Assembly (NCBI RefSeq): GCF_003515945.1
Contig: NZ_QWLM01000005.1
Location: 62,001-126,000, forward strand
DNA: 64,000 nt
Direction: 5' to 3'
Source of the DNA: Dermacoccus abyssi
GTDB lineage: Bacteria > Actinomycetota > Actinomycetes > Actinomycetales > Dermatophilaceae
Under the pieces are notes generated by a model. That model searched no databases, was not told the DNA's origin, and saw only the letters and a program-made list of their open reading frames with translations. The stretch's first letter is position 1; each line of letters opens with the position of its first letter. This document shows, in pieces, positions 10,022 to 19,042 of this stretch. The translations under genes were made by a program, and so were the position numbers.

Positions 10022-12397
10022 ATGCCCGAACTGCCCTCGCTCGACGAACTCATGTCCGCGGCCGTCTCCGGCGTCGGCGGCGTCCCGCGGCCGGGGCAGT
10101 CGACGATGGCGAACGCCGTCCAGGAGGCCATCGAGCGCGACGAGCACCTGCTCGTGCAGGCGGGTACGGGCACGGGAAAGTCGCTGGCCTACCTCGTGCC
10201 CGCGATCCGTCACGCGTTCGAGGTGAACAAGCCGGCCATCGTGGCCACGGCGACGCTCGCCCTCCAGGCGCAGATCGTCGATCGCGACATGCCGCGCCTC
10301 GCCGACGCGCTCGAACCGCTGCTCGGGCGCCGGCCCACGTACGCGCTCGTCAAGGGGCGGCGTAACTACCTGTGCCAGCACAAGCTCACCGGTGGTTACC
10401 CGGACGACGACGAGGGCACGCTCATGGGCGTCGGCCAGGTCGACGAACACGCCGGACGCACCGGCCGCGAGGTCGTGCGCCTGCGGGAGTGGGCCGACGA
10501 GACCGAATCCGGCGACCGCGACGAACTCGTGCCCGGCGTGTCCGAGAGGGCGTGGCGCCAGGTCTCCGTCTCGAGTCACGAGTGCCTCGGCAGCAAGTGC
10601 CCCGTCGTCGAGGACTGCTTCGTCGAAATGGCACGCGCCGACGCGAAGGAGGTCGACGTCGTCGTGACGAACCACTCCTTCATGGCGATCGACGCCTTCG
10701 AGGGGCGCCAGATGCTGCCCGAGCACGACCTGCTCGTCGTCGACGAGGCCCACGAGCTCGTCGACCGCGTCACCGCGACCATCACCGACGAACTGACGAC
10801 CGGAACGATCAACGCGGCCGCCAAGCGCTGTGGCCGCCTCGCCGAGACCGACGACCTCAAGCGCGGGGCCGAGGTGCTGGGCGAGGCACTCGAGCAACAC
10901 CAGGAAGGGCGGCTGCTCGGAGTCTCCGACGTTCTCGAGGCGGCCCTGCGCACGATTCTCGACGCCTCACGTTCCATCGCCTCGGAACTGAAGCCGAAGA
11001 ACCCGCAGGACAACGACGGCGTTCGCCAGATGGCTCGGGCCGCGATCGACGAGATCTTCGAGACGTGCGAACGCATCCTCGAGGAGCGGGAGCTCGACGT
11101 CCTGTGGGTCTCCCACAACCAGCGCACCGGCGTCTCCGCGCTGCGTGTCGCGCCGATGAGCGTGGCCATGCTCATGCGGGACAAGATCTTCGGTGAGCGA
11201 TCGGTCGTCATGACGTCGGCCACCCTCGAACTCGGTGGCTCGTTCGACGCCGTGGCCGGAACCCTCGGCCTGCGCGGAGCGGGCGGCCCGCAGTGGAAGG
11301 GCCTCGACGTCGGCTCGCCGTTCGACTACCCCAAGCAGGGCATCGCCTACGTCGCCCAGCACCTTCCTCCGCCCGGGCGTGACGGACTCTCACCGCAGGC
11401 CCTCGACGAGATCGAGACGCTCGTGCGCGCGGCCGGTGGACGCACGCTCGGCCTCTTCTCCTCGATGCGCGCCGCCCAGGCCGCCGCCGAGGCGATGCGG
11501 GAGCGCTTCGGCGACGAGATCCCCGTGCTGTGCCAGGGCGAGGACCAGATGGGCACCCTCGTGCGCACCTTCGCCGCCGACGCCCGCACGTGCCTCTTCG
11601 GCACGCTGACGCTGTGGCAGGGCGTCGATGTGCCCGGAAGCAGCCTCCAACTCGTCATCATCGACCGCATCCCGTTCCCGCGACCGGACGACCCCCTCGC
11701 CTCGGCTCGCTCGCAGGCCATCGCGAAGATGGGCGGCAACGGGTTCATGGCCGTCTCGGCCACCCACGCCGCGCTGCGCCTCGCGCAGGGCGCCGGGCGC
11801 CTCATCCGGCACACCGACGACCGTGGCGTCGTCGCGTTCCTCGACTCGCGCATGATGACGGCCCGCTACGCCGGTTTCCTCCAGCGCTCGTTGCCGCCGT
11901 TCTGGCCGACCACCGATCGTGCGCTCATCCTCAAGGCGCTCGCTCGTCTCGACGAGAATGCCCCGGACGTCACCCCTCCGCCGGCGGCCGGTACGCGTTC
12001 GACGAAGCAGCCGTCAGTTCCCAGCCCCTCGTCGAGTTCCGTCCGCTCCTCGGGCGCTTCGTCGGCGTCCTCGGCAGCGTCGTCGAGGTCGTCGGCAGGT
12101 TCCTCGGCGGACGCGAAGGAGCGGGCGCTCGCCGCCGCAGCGGCAGCCGGCGTCAGCGGAATGGGGACGGCCAGCGCCATCAAGGCACCGACCAAGTCGA
12201 CGCCGCCTCCGGTCGACGACACGGCCCGAACCGCCGTCACCGGCGGCGAGGCGTGGACGGCGGAGTCCGACGAGGAACTGCGCGAGGGCGTCAGCATGGG
12301 CCTGTCAGCCGAAGAGCTGGCCGACCACCTCGAACTCTCGGCGGAGTCGGTGCTCGCCCGTTGCGCGCAACTCGGCATCCGCCCGGCGGGGGAGTGA
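10022..12397 (+). CDS. dinG: DinG-like ATP-dependent DNA helicase with C-terminal extension
   Basis: This is an XPD-like superfamily 2 helicase, a 5'-3' DNA helicase that unwinds R-loops and D-loops in the DinG family. Walker A is AGTGTGKS (47-54) and the DEAH box is at 241-244. Four cysteines (118, 188, 193, 199) occupy the position of the XPD/DinG iron-sulfur cluster. C-terminal helicase motifs include TLTLWQGVDVPG and QGAGRLIRH. The helicase core ends near residue 640. The last 150 residues are a Ser-rich low-complexity linker followed by a compact segment (EAWTAESDEELREGVSMGL) resembling a small helix-turn-helix. I do not recognise this extension. The ATG at 10022 gives the normal N-terminus. 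No LexA box was seen upstream. Confidence 0.9.
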   Translation: MPELPSLDELMSAAVSGVGGVPRPGQSTMANAVQEAIERDEHLLVQAGTGTGKSLAYLVPAIRHAFEVNKPAIVATATLALQAQIVDRDMPRLADALEPLLGRRPTYALVKGRRNYLCQHKLTGGYPDDDEGTLMGVGQVDEHAGRTGREVVRLREWADETESGDRDELVPGVSERAWRQVSVSSHECLGSKCPVVEDCFVEMARADAKEVDVVVTNHSFMAIDAFEGRQMLPEHDLLVVDEAHELVDRVTATITDELTTGTINAAAKRCGRLAETDDLKRGAEVLGEALEQHQEGRLLGVSDVLEAALRTILDASRSIASELKPKNPQDNDGVRQMARAAIDEIFETCERILEERELDVLWVSHNQRTGVSALRVAPMSVAMLMRDKIFGERSVVMTSATLELGGSFDAVAGTLGLRGAGGPQWKGLDVGSPFDYPKQGIAYVAQHLPPPGRDGLSPQALDEIETLVRAAGGRTLGLFSSMRAAQAAAEAMRERFGDEIPVLCQGEDQMGTLVRTFAADARTCLFGTLTLWQGVDVPGSSLQLVIIDRIPFPRPDDPLASARSQAIAKMGGNGFMAVSATHAALRLAQGAGRLIRHTDDRGVVAFLDSRMMTARYAGFLQRSLPPFWPTTDRALILKALARLDENAPDVTPPPAAGTRSTKQPSVPSPSSSSVRSSGASSASSAASSRSSAGSSADAKERALAAAAAAGVSGMGTASAIKAPTKSTPPPVDDTARTAVTGGEAWTAESDEELREGVSMGLSAEELADHLELSAESVLARCAQLGIRPAGE

Positions 12398-12524
12398 CGT
12401 TCGCTGTGAGCAGCACGACGATCGGGGTGTTCGTCTCGCGAGGTGTGCTTGCCTCAGCGCACACGCAGCGGTCGCTGATCCGGTCGGCGCCCCGGTTGTC
12501 GGTGGCCGATGAGAGGCTGACGCC

Positions 12525-13505
12525 ATGAACGAATCGTTGGCGCTGCCTCAGCTGGTGCTCATCACCGGCCCCGAGCGTGTGCTCGCGCAACGAGCGCTCT
12601 CGCACGTGCTCGAGGCCCTGGGTTCGAGCCACCCCGACGCGGAGGTCATCCGCCTCGACGCGCTCGAGTACGAGCCGGGCCGCCTGACGATGGACCTGTC
12701 ACCGAGCCTATTCGGCGGGCACCGCGTCGTCGTCGTGCGCGACCTCGACGAGGCCACCGATCCGCTCGTCGACGAACTCTCCGACGTGCTCAAGCATCCG
12801 CTCGACGACGCCCACCTCGTCGTCCTCCACAAGGGCGGCAACCGCGCTAAGCGTGTCCTCGACGCGATGAAGAAGGCGAAGGCCCACGTCATCGAGGCGC
12901 CGGCCATGAAGTCGGACCGCGACAAGTCGGCCTTCATCACGAACGAGTTCCGTATCGCGCGCCGTAAGATCACCCCCGAGGCCGTGCGGGCGTTGCTCGA
13001 GGCAGCGGGCAAGGACACGTCGGAGCTGGCTGCGGCGTGCAAGCAACTCGTCGACGACACGACGGGCGTGGTCGACGAGAACGTCGTCGCCACCTATCAC
13101 TCGGGCAAGGTCGAGGCCACGGGCTTCCGGGTTGCCGACGCCGCCATCGCCGGCAATGCTCCCGAAGCGCTTCGACTCCTGCGTCACGCGTTCGCCTCCG
13201 GGCTCGACCCGGTTCCGGTCGTGGCGGTCCTCGCCTCACAGCTGCGGCAGGTTGCCAAGGTGGCCACCGCCGGGGGAGGACGCAGCGCTGAACTCGCCAA
13301 GCAGCTCGGTATGCCCCCGTGGCAGATCGATCGTGCCCGCGGGGCGTCGCGAGGCTGGGACGGCGTCAGGCTCGGCCGGGCGATCCAGACCGTGGCGGCG
13401 GCCGACTTCGCCGTCAAGGGCGGCGGACGCGATCCGCAGTACGCTGTCGAGCACGCCGTGCTCGAGATCTGCAAGCAGCGTCACGCGCCACCCGAGCGAG
13501 GCTGA
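12525..13505 (+). CDS. holA: DNA polymerase III delta subunit HolA
   Basis: HolA opens the beta sliding clamp as part of the clamp loader. The 326-residue length is normal. The N-terminal domain reads LVLITGPERVLAQRAL, without a functional P-loop as expected for delta. The middle contains LFGGHRVVVVRDLDEAT, and the C-terminal helical domain has the phrases FRVADAAIAGNAPEALRLLRHA and HAVLEICKQ. holA is often found next to comEC and rpsT in bacteria. Here it lies before rpsT while comEA/comEC lie after leuS, a shuffled version of that neighbourhood. Confidence 0.92.
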   Translation: MNESLALPQLVLITGPERVLAQRALSHVLEALGSSHPDAEVIRLDALEYEPGRLTMDLSPSLFGGHRVVVVRDLDEATDPLVDELSDVLKHPLDDAHLVVLHKGGNRAKRVLDAMKKAKAHVIEAPAMKSDRDKSAFITNEFRIARRKITPEAVRALLEAAGKDTSELAAACKQLVDDTTGVVDENVVATYHSGKVEATGFRVADAAIAGNAPEALRLLRHAFASGLDPVPVVAVLASQLRQVAKVATAGGGRSAELAKQLGMPPWQIDRARGASRGWDGVRLGRAIQTVAAADFAVKGGGRDPQYAVEHAVLEICKQRHAPPERG

Positions 13506-13535
13506 AGCCGATCGGACGCCCAGCGCGCCGGCCGA

Positions 13536-13605
13536 TTGCGTGCCCGCGGGTTCCGGCTGGTAAGTTTGGACGAGTGCGTGTGGGCTCAGGTCGTGCGCAC
13601 ACGCA
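13536..13605 (+). promoter_or_regulatory. Candidate rpsT promoter and leader hairpin
   Basis: TTGCGT (13536-13541) and TAAGTT (13561-13566, preceded by TGG as in an extended -10) are spaced by 19 bp. A leader hairpin with arms 13575-13582 (tgcgtgtg) and 13598-13605 (cacacgca) follows. The 204-bp gap between holA and rpsT fits an independent promoter for this ribosomal protein gene. The wide spacing makes the call weak. Confidence 0.3.
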
Positions 13606-13709
13606 AGCAGTAACCAGCGGTCTCTCATCGCCAGGTGTCCCCACGCCATATCCGAGAGGCCGACTGTCGCCCTCACGACAGAACCATTCGACCGAAGAAG
13701 TGAGTTTTC

Positions 13710-13970
13710 GTGGCAAACATCAAGTCGCAGATGAAGCGGATCAAGACGAACGCTGTTCGTACGGAGCGCAACAAGTCCTACAAGGCTGAGCTGCGTACCT
13801 GGATCCGCAAGTTCCGCGCCGAGGTCGAGGCCGGTAACAAGGACGCCGCTACCACGGCCCTTGCTGCCGCTTCGAAGAAGCTGGACAAGGCTGTCTCCAA
13901 GGGAGTCATCCACAAGAACCAGGCCGCCAACAAGAAGTCGGCCATGGCGAAGCAGCTCAACAACCTCTGA
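13710..13970 (+). CDS. rpsT: 30S ribosomal protein S20
   Basis: S20 binds 16S rRNA early in 30S assembly. The 86-residue product is basic and shows the family start [14 protein letters not shown]. It also has a long helical Lys/Ala region and a [19 protein letters not shown] end. The start is GTG 13710, preceded by the purine-rich gaagaagtgag. The length matches the family exactly. The gene is separated from leuS by two hairpins, consistent with a single-gene transcript. Confidence 0.97.
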   Translation: MANIKSQMKRIKTNAVRTERNKSYKAELRTWIRKFRAEVEAGNKDAATTALAAASKKLDKAVSKGVIHKNQAANKKSAMAKQLNNL

Positions 13971-13980
13971 GTTCTACCGT

Positions 13981-13998
13981 GAGTCCTCACGAGGACTC
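13981..13998 (+). terminator. Short hairpin directly after rpsT
   Basis: gagtcct (13981-13987) pairs with aggactc (13992-13998) around a 4-nt loop, 10 nt after the rpsT stop. It probably works together with the larger hairpin at 14006. Confidence 0.4.
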
Positions 13999-14005
13999 AG
14001 CACGA

Positions 14006-14041
14006 CGAAGGGTCGTCACCGTCCGCGGTGACGACCCTTCG
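14006..14041 (+). terminator. 15-bp perfect hairpin terminator of rpsT
   Basis: Arms 14006-14020 (cgaagggtcgtcacc) and 14027-14041 are perfectly complementary with a 6-nt loop. It lies between rpsT and leuS. There is no T-run, as is usual for high-GC actinobacterial terminators. Confidence 0.72.
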
Positions 14042-14199
14042 ATGTTGAGCGGGGACCGCGGCACAGGTGCCGCGTTTCCGAGGCAACATCGAAGGTCGCC
14101 AGAGCCCGGTGCCCGGGCGGCGACGGCGGCTGCTGACATAATGACGGGCGAACAATCCGGCGTCGCGCTGACGCCGTACGACGCGAGTGAGGTACTTCC

Positions 14200-17064
14200 T
14201 TGAGCGACACCGAGCACGGCCACCGCTACACCGCCGAACTGGCGGGGCAGATCGAGAAGCAGTGGCAGGACGTGTGGGAGGAGCAGGGAACCTTCGAGGC
14301 CCCCAACCCCACGGGGCCGTGGGCCGACCCGCAGGGCGTGGCCGAGCGCGAGAAGGTCATGATCCAGGACATGTTCCCCTACCCCTCCGGTGCGGGACTG
14401 CACGTTGGGCACCCGCTCGGCTACATCGCCACCGACGTCTACGCGCGCTACCAGCGCACCCAGGGCAAGAACGTCCTCTACACCCTCGGTTACGACGCGT
14501 TCGGCCTGCCGGCGGAGCAGTACGCCGTCCAGACCGGCCAGCACCCGCGCAAGACGACCGAGGACAACATGGTCAACATGCGTCGCCAGCTGCGTCAGCT
14601 CGGGCTGTCGCACGACATGCGTCGCACCTTCGCCACGATCGAGCCGTCCTACTACAAGTGGACGCAGTGGATCTTCCTGCAGATCTTCAACGCATGGTAC
14701 GACGAGGACGCGGGTAAGGCCCGTCCGATCGACACGCTCGTCGAAGCCCTCGAAAGTGGTCGCGTCGCCACGCCGGACGGCCGCGCATGGGCCGAACTGA
14801 ACGCCACCGAGCGCGCCGCTGCCGTCAACGCCCGTCGCCTCGCGTACAAGTCGGACGCTCCGGTCAACTGGTCGCCCGGCCTCGGCACCGTCGTGGCGAA
14901 CGAGGAGGTGACGGCCGACGGCCGCACCGAGCGCGGCAACTTCCCGGTCTTCAAGCGCAATCTGCCGCAGTGGATGATGCGTATCACCGCCTACGCCGAC
15001 CGCCTCGTCGACGACCTCGAGCGCCTCGACTGGCCGGAGTCGATCAAGCTGCAGCAGCGCAACTGGATCGGTCGCAGCAACGGCGCGAGCATCCGCTTCG
15101 ACGTCGAGAACCACGAGGGCGCTCAGCTCGAGGTCTTCACGACGCGCCCCGACACGATCTTCGGCGCGACGTTCATGGTGGTCGCCCCGGAGCATCCGCT
15201 CGTCGACACGCTCGTGCCCGACACGTGGCCCGAGGGCACGAAGGACGCGTGGAGCGGGGGCGCGACCAGCCCGCGCGAGGCCGTCGACACCTATCGTCGT
15301 GAGGCCTCCCGCAAGAGCGACCTCGAGCGTCAGACCGGCGAGAAGGGCAAGACCGGTGTCTTCACCGGTGCCTTCGCCACGAACCCGGTGACGGGTCGAC
15401 GCATGCCCGTCTTCGTCGCCGACTACGTCCTCATGGGTTACGGCACCGGCGCCATCATGGCCGTGCCCGCGCAGGACGAGCGCGACTGGGACTTCGCGGC
15501 CGCGTACGACCTCGACGTCATCCGCACCGTGCAGCCGTCCGAGGGCCACCCGGAGAACAAGCCGTTCACCGGCGCGGGCGTCGCCATCAACTCGGCCACC
15601 TCGGGCCTCAGCCTCGACGGGCTCGGCATCGAGGACGCCAAGGTCAAGATCATCGAGTGGCTCGAGGCGAACGAGCGCGGAAGCGGCACGACGACCTACC
15701 GCCTGCGCGACTGGCTGTTCAGCCGCCAGCGCTACTGGGGCGAGCCCTTCCCGGTGGTCTACGACGAGAACGGCGAGGCGCACGCCCTGCCGGAGTCGAT
15801 GCTGCCGGTCGAACTGCCCGACGTCGCGGACTACTCGCCGAAGACCTACGACCCGGAGGACGCCCAGTCCATGCCGGAGTCGCCCTTGTCGCGTGCGAGC
15901 GAGTGGGTGAGCGTCGAGCTCGACCTCGGTGACGGTCGCAAGACGTACACGCGCGAGACGAACACGATGCCCAACTGGGCCGGTTCGTGCTGGTACGAAC
16001 TGCGTTACGCAGACCCCGCAAACGACGAGCGCTTCGTCGACACGGGCTGTGAGGAGTACTGGCTCGGCAAGGGCCGCGGCTTCGGCAAGGGCGTCGCGAA
16101 CGACCCGGGCGGCGTCGACCTCTACGTCGGCGGGGCCGAGCACGCCGTCCTGCACCTGCTGTACGCGCGTTTTTGGCACAAGGTGTTGTTCGACCTCGGC
16201 CTCATCTCGAGCGAGGAGCCATTCCGCAAGCTCTACAACCAGGGCATGGTGCAGGCCTACGCGTACCGTGACGGGCGCGGCCAGCCGGTGCCGGCTGCCG
16301 AGGTCACCGAGCGCGAGGTCGACGGCGAGACGGTGTTCGAGTGGCAGGGCGAGCGCGTCACCCGTGAGTACGGGAAGATGGGCAAGTCGCTCAAGAACGT
16401 CGTCACGCCGGACGAGATGTGCGACGCGTTCGGCGCCGACACCTTCCGCGTCTACGAGATGTCGATGGGCCCCCTCGACGCGTCGCGTCCATGGGAGACC
16501 CGTGCCGCCGTCGGCTCGCAGCGCTTCCTGCAGCGTCTGTGGCGCAACGTCGTCGACGAGGGCAGCGGCGAGGTCACCGTCACCGATGCGCCGATGGATG
16601 ACGCCACGAAGCGCGCACTCCACCAGACGATCGACGCGGTGAGCGCCGACTTCGAGAACCTGTGTTTCAACACGGCGGTCGCTCGACTCATCGAGCTCAA
16701 CAACACGCTGACGAAGCTCGACGCCGTGCCCCGTGAGGCGGCCGAGGCGCTCGTGCTCATGACGGCGCCGCTGGCCCCGCACATCGGTGAGGAGCTGTGG
16801 AAGCGTCTGGGTCACGACACGACGCTGGCGTTCGAGCCGTTCCCGGTCGCCGACCCGGCGTTCCTCGTGCAGGACACCGTTGTGGCCGTCGTCCAGGTGG
16901 CCGGCAAGGTGCGCGATCGCCTCGACGTCGCCGCCGACATCAGCGAGGCCGACCTCGAGGCCGCAGCCATGGCGAGCGAGCGCGTGCAGTCGTTCCTCGA
17001 GGGCAAGACGGTTCGCAAGGTCATCGTCCGAGCTCCCAAGCTCGTCAACATCGTCGCGAACTGA
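14200..17064 (+). CDS. leuS: Leucyl-tRNA synthetase LeuS
   Basis: LeuS attaches leucine to tRNA-Leu. The 954-residue length fits the longer actinobacterial form. The class I HIGH signature is HVGH at 68-71 inside [13 protein letters not shown], and the KMSKS loop appears as KMGKS at 726-730. The CP1 editing domain is present, with [13 protein letters not shown] and [20 protein letters not shown]. The anticodon-binding domain follows, ending with the [13 protein letters not shown] tail typical of the C-terminal LeuS domain. The start is TTG 14200, chosen because GTGAGG ends 7 nt before it and the conserved N-terminal helix follows directly. The stop overlaps the next gene's ATG by one base, so degV is probably translationally coupled. 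Confidence 0.96.
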   Translation: MSDTEHGHRYTAELAGQIEKQWQDVWEEQGTFEAPNPTGPWADPQGVAEREKVMIQDMFPYPSGAGLHVGHPLGYIATDVYARYQRTQGKNVLYTLGYDAFGLPAEQYAVQTGQHPRKTTEDNMVNMRRQLRQLGLSHDMRRTFATIEPSYYKWTQWIFLQIFNAWYDEDAGKARPIDTLVEALESGRVATPDGRAWAELNATERAAAVNARRLAYKSDAPVNWSPGLGTVVANEEVTADGRTERGNFPVFKRNLPQWMMRITAYADRLVDDLERLDWPESIKLQQRNWIGRSNGASIRFDVENHEGAQLEVFTTRPDTIFGATFMVVAPEHPLVDTLVPDTWPEGTKDAWSGGATSPREAVDTYRREASRKSDLERQTGEKGKTGVFTGAFATNPVTGRRMPVFVADYVLMGYGTGAIMAVPAQDERDWDFAAAYDLDVIRTVQPSEGHPENKPFTGAGVAINSATSGLSLDGLGIEDAKVKIIEWLEANERGSGTTTYRLRDWLFSRQRYWGEPFPVVYDENGEAHALPESMLPVELPDVADYSPKTYDPEDAQSMPESPLSRASEWVSVELDLGDGRKTYTRETNTMPNWAGSCWYELRYADPANDERFVDTGCEEYWLGKGRGFGKGVANDPGGVDLYVGGAEHAVLHLLYARFWHKVLFDLGLISSEEPFRKLYNQGMVQAYAYRDGRGQPVPAAEVTEREVDGETVFEWQGERVTREYGKMGKSLKNVVTPDEMCDAFGADTFRVYEMSMGPLDASRPWETRAAVGSQRFLQRLWRNVVDEGSGEVTVTDAPMDDATKRALHQTIDAVSADFENLCFNTAVARLIELNNTLTKLDAVPREAAEALVLMTAPLAPHIGEELWKRLGHDTTLAFEPFPVADPAFLVQDTVVAVVQVAGKVRDRLDVAADISEADLEAAAMASERVQSFLEGKTVRKVIVRAPKLVNIVAN

Positions 17065-18038
17065 TGGCTGCGCGACGACGGGACGCCCCTCGTGTGGGCG
17101 TCGTCACGGACTCGACGGCGTGCCTGCCGGACGAGCTCGTGGCGGCGCTCGGCGGGACGCTCGCCGTCGTGCCGCTCACCGTGACGATCGACGGTCGCTC
17201 GCTCGTCGAGGGTGAGGGCGTCACCGGGGAGACGGTGGCCCAAGCCGAGGAGAACGAGCGGGAACTGTCGACGTCCCGGCCGGCGCCTGCGCGCATGGTC
17301 GGGGCCTACGAGTACCTCGCGGGTCAGGGCTGCACCGAGATCGTCTCCGTTCACGCGGCGGCCCAGCTGTCGTCCACGGTGAGTTCGGCGCGCCTCGCGG
17401 CGGCCGAATCGCCTGTGCCCGTCTCCGTCGTGGACTCCACGACGATGGGTATGGCGATGGGTTTTGCGGCGCTCGCCGGGGCTCGTTCGGCCGTGCGCGG
17501 TGAAGGCTTCGCCGCGGTCGAGGAGGTCATCCGTTCCGTGGCGACGACGTCGCGCACGGCGCTCTACGTCGACTCGCTGGAACCGCTGCGCCGCGGTGGT
17601 CGCGTCGGTCGGGCCGGTGCCCTTCTCGGCTCCGCGCTGTCGATCAAGCCGCTGCTGCGCCTCGAGGACGGTGTGATCGAGCCCTTGGCACGCGTGCGAA
17701 CGACGGGCAAGGCCATCGAACGCCTGGGGCGGTGGGCGCTCGCGGAGGCGCGGGCCCTCGGACCGGGCCCGGTCGTCTGCGCCGTGCACTCCGTGACGCG
17801 ACAGGACCTTGCCGAGCGACTCACGGGGCTCCTCACGGAATCGGCGGAGAAGGACACTGACGGAGCAGAGCCGGTGACCTGGGCAGAACCCATCGTGCAG
17901 GCACCGCTGGCCGCCGCCGTCACGGCGCACATCGGCAGCGGGGCGATCGGCGTGGCCGTGGCGCGGATGCCGGAGGATTCGTCGGGGCCGACCCGAACGG
18001 GGAAACCGACGCCGCGTGACGGTCTGATTCCGTCGTGA
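17064..18038 (+). CDS. DegV-family fatty-acid-binding protein
   Basis: DegV proteins bind a fatty acid; in Firmicutes the FakB members present it to the kinase FakA. The 324-residue protein starts with the family signature VGVVTDSTACLPDEL (about residues 11-25). It has the second ligand region HAAAQLSSTVSSARLA and the C-terminal lobe phrase EPLRRGGRVGRAGALLG. The start ATG at 17064 shares its A with the leuS stop codon. No fakA-like gene is in the window, so its role in lipid supply is inferred from the family only. A DegV gene between leuS and comEA is common in actinobacteria. Confidence 0.87.
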   Translation: MAARRRDAPRVGVVTDSTACLPDELVAALGGTLAVVPLTVTIDGRSLVEGEGVTGETVAQAEENERELSTSRPAPARMVGAYEYLAGQGCTEIVSVHAAAQLSSTVSSARLAAAESPVPVSVVDSTTMGMAMGFAALAGARSAVRGEGFAAVEEVIRSVATTSRTALYVDSLEPLRRGGRVGRAGALLGSALSIKPLLRLEDGVIEPLARVRTTGKAIERLGRWALAEARALGPGPVVCAVHSVTRQDLAERLTGLLTESAEKDTDGAEPVTWAEPIVQAPLAAAVTAHIGSGAIGVAVARMPEDSSGPTRTGKPTPRDGLIPS

Positions 18039-18175
18039 GCCGGGCGGGCAGCGTCCGAGCTTTCATCCACAGGCGTGATGCCTGCGCATGACCCCGAACT
18101 GTCGCTGCGGGCGCTTCCACAGGCTCAAGCGGCGCAGGATGGTGTTCACTCCGGAGGCCTTCGTAGCGTCACGCC

Positions 18176-19042
18176 ATGACGACTCGATACGACAGCGACG
18201 ACCGGCTCGACGAAGTGCTCGCGGAGATCGAACGGGCACGTCGCGAACCCGCGTGGACCCCTGAGCCGGAGCGCACGCCCCGACGGCTCATCCGCCCTCC
18301 TGCTCCGCTCGACGAGGCTCGCTGGGCGCCGTCACGCACGGCCGTTGTCGTGGTTGCACTGTGTGCACTGCTCGCTGCTCTCGTCTTCGGTGTGCGTGTC
18401 ATGCTCACGCCGGACACATCGAGCGCCGCAACAGGCTCTTCAGCCAAACCGCTGCAGGTCGCGGGTCGTGCCACGGTGTCGAGCACCCCATCGGGCGCTG
18501 CCGCGGCGCCCACGAACGCTGCCTCGACAGCGGCCACCCCCGCCGCTGCGGCGTCGCCCTCGGTGCTCAATATCCACGTCGTCGGGGCGGTGCGCACTCC
18601 CGGCGTCGTCACGGTCACACCGGGCGCCAGGGTCGAGGACGCCGTCAGGGCAGCCGGTGGGCTGAAGGGAGCCGATGCTTCCGGCATCAATCTCGCGCGG
18701 CCACTCGCCGACGGAGAGCAGGTCATCGTGCCGAGGCCGGGGGAGTCCCCGCCGGTTCCCAGCCCGCCCGCGGCTCCGGCGGGTGGTCAACCGTCAGCGG
18801 GTGCAGCGGCCATCACACCGGGAACCCCGGGGGCCTCTGCAGGGGCGTCCGCCCTCGTCAATCTCAACACGGCCGACGCGGCCGCGCTCGACACCCTGCC
18901 CGGAGTGGGACCGGTCCTCGCGCAGAGAATCCTCGACTGGCGCACAGAACACGGCCGATTCTCGAGCGTCGAGGAGTTGGGTGAGGTCAGCGGCATCGGT
19001 GACAAGGCCCTGGAGCGGCTGCGCTCCAAGGTCACGGTGTGA
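18176..19042 (+). CDS. comEA: Competence protein ComEA (DNA receptor, SLBB + helix-hairpin-helix)
   Basis: ComEA is a membrane-anchored DNA-binding protein that hands double-stranded DNA to ComEC. The 288-residue product has a cytoplasmic head of about 45 residues and a single membrane helix (about 48-68, VVVVALCALLAALVFGV). An Ala/Pro/Thr-rich linker, a SLBB domain (about 135-190, HVVGAVRTPGVVTVTPGA) and a C-terminal HhH domain (VNLNTADAAALDTLPGVGP) follow. ATG 18176 is the only sensible start; its ribosome-binding site (GGAGG at about 18153) lies rather far away. The stop overlaps the comEC start by 4 bp. The pair may serve DNA uptake, but the pilus genes are not in this window. Confidence 0.92.
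   Translation: MTTRYDSDDRLDEVLAEIERARREPAWTPEPERTPRRLIRPPAPLDEARWAPSRTAVVVVALCALLAALVFGVRVMLTPDTSSAATGSSAKPLQVAGRATVSSTPSGAAAAPTNAASTAATPAAAASPSVLNIHVVGAVRTPGVVTVTPGARVEDAVRAAGGLKGADASGINLARPLADGEQVIVPRPGESPPVPSPPAAPAGGQPSAGAAAITPGTPGASAGASALVNLNTADAAALDTLPGVGPVLAQRILDWRTEHGRFSSVEELGEVSGIGDKALERLRSKVTV

Noticed and set aside
13987-16815. Minus-strand open frame of about 940 residues opposite leuS
   Set aside because: Composition is Arg/His/Val-rich in a way typical of reverse-frame translation, and leuS is unquestionable on the other strand.
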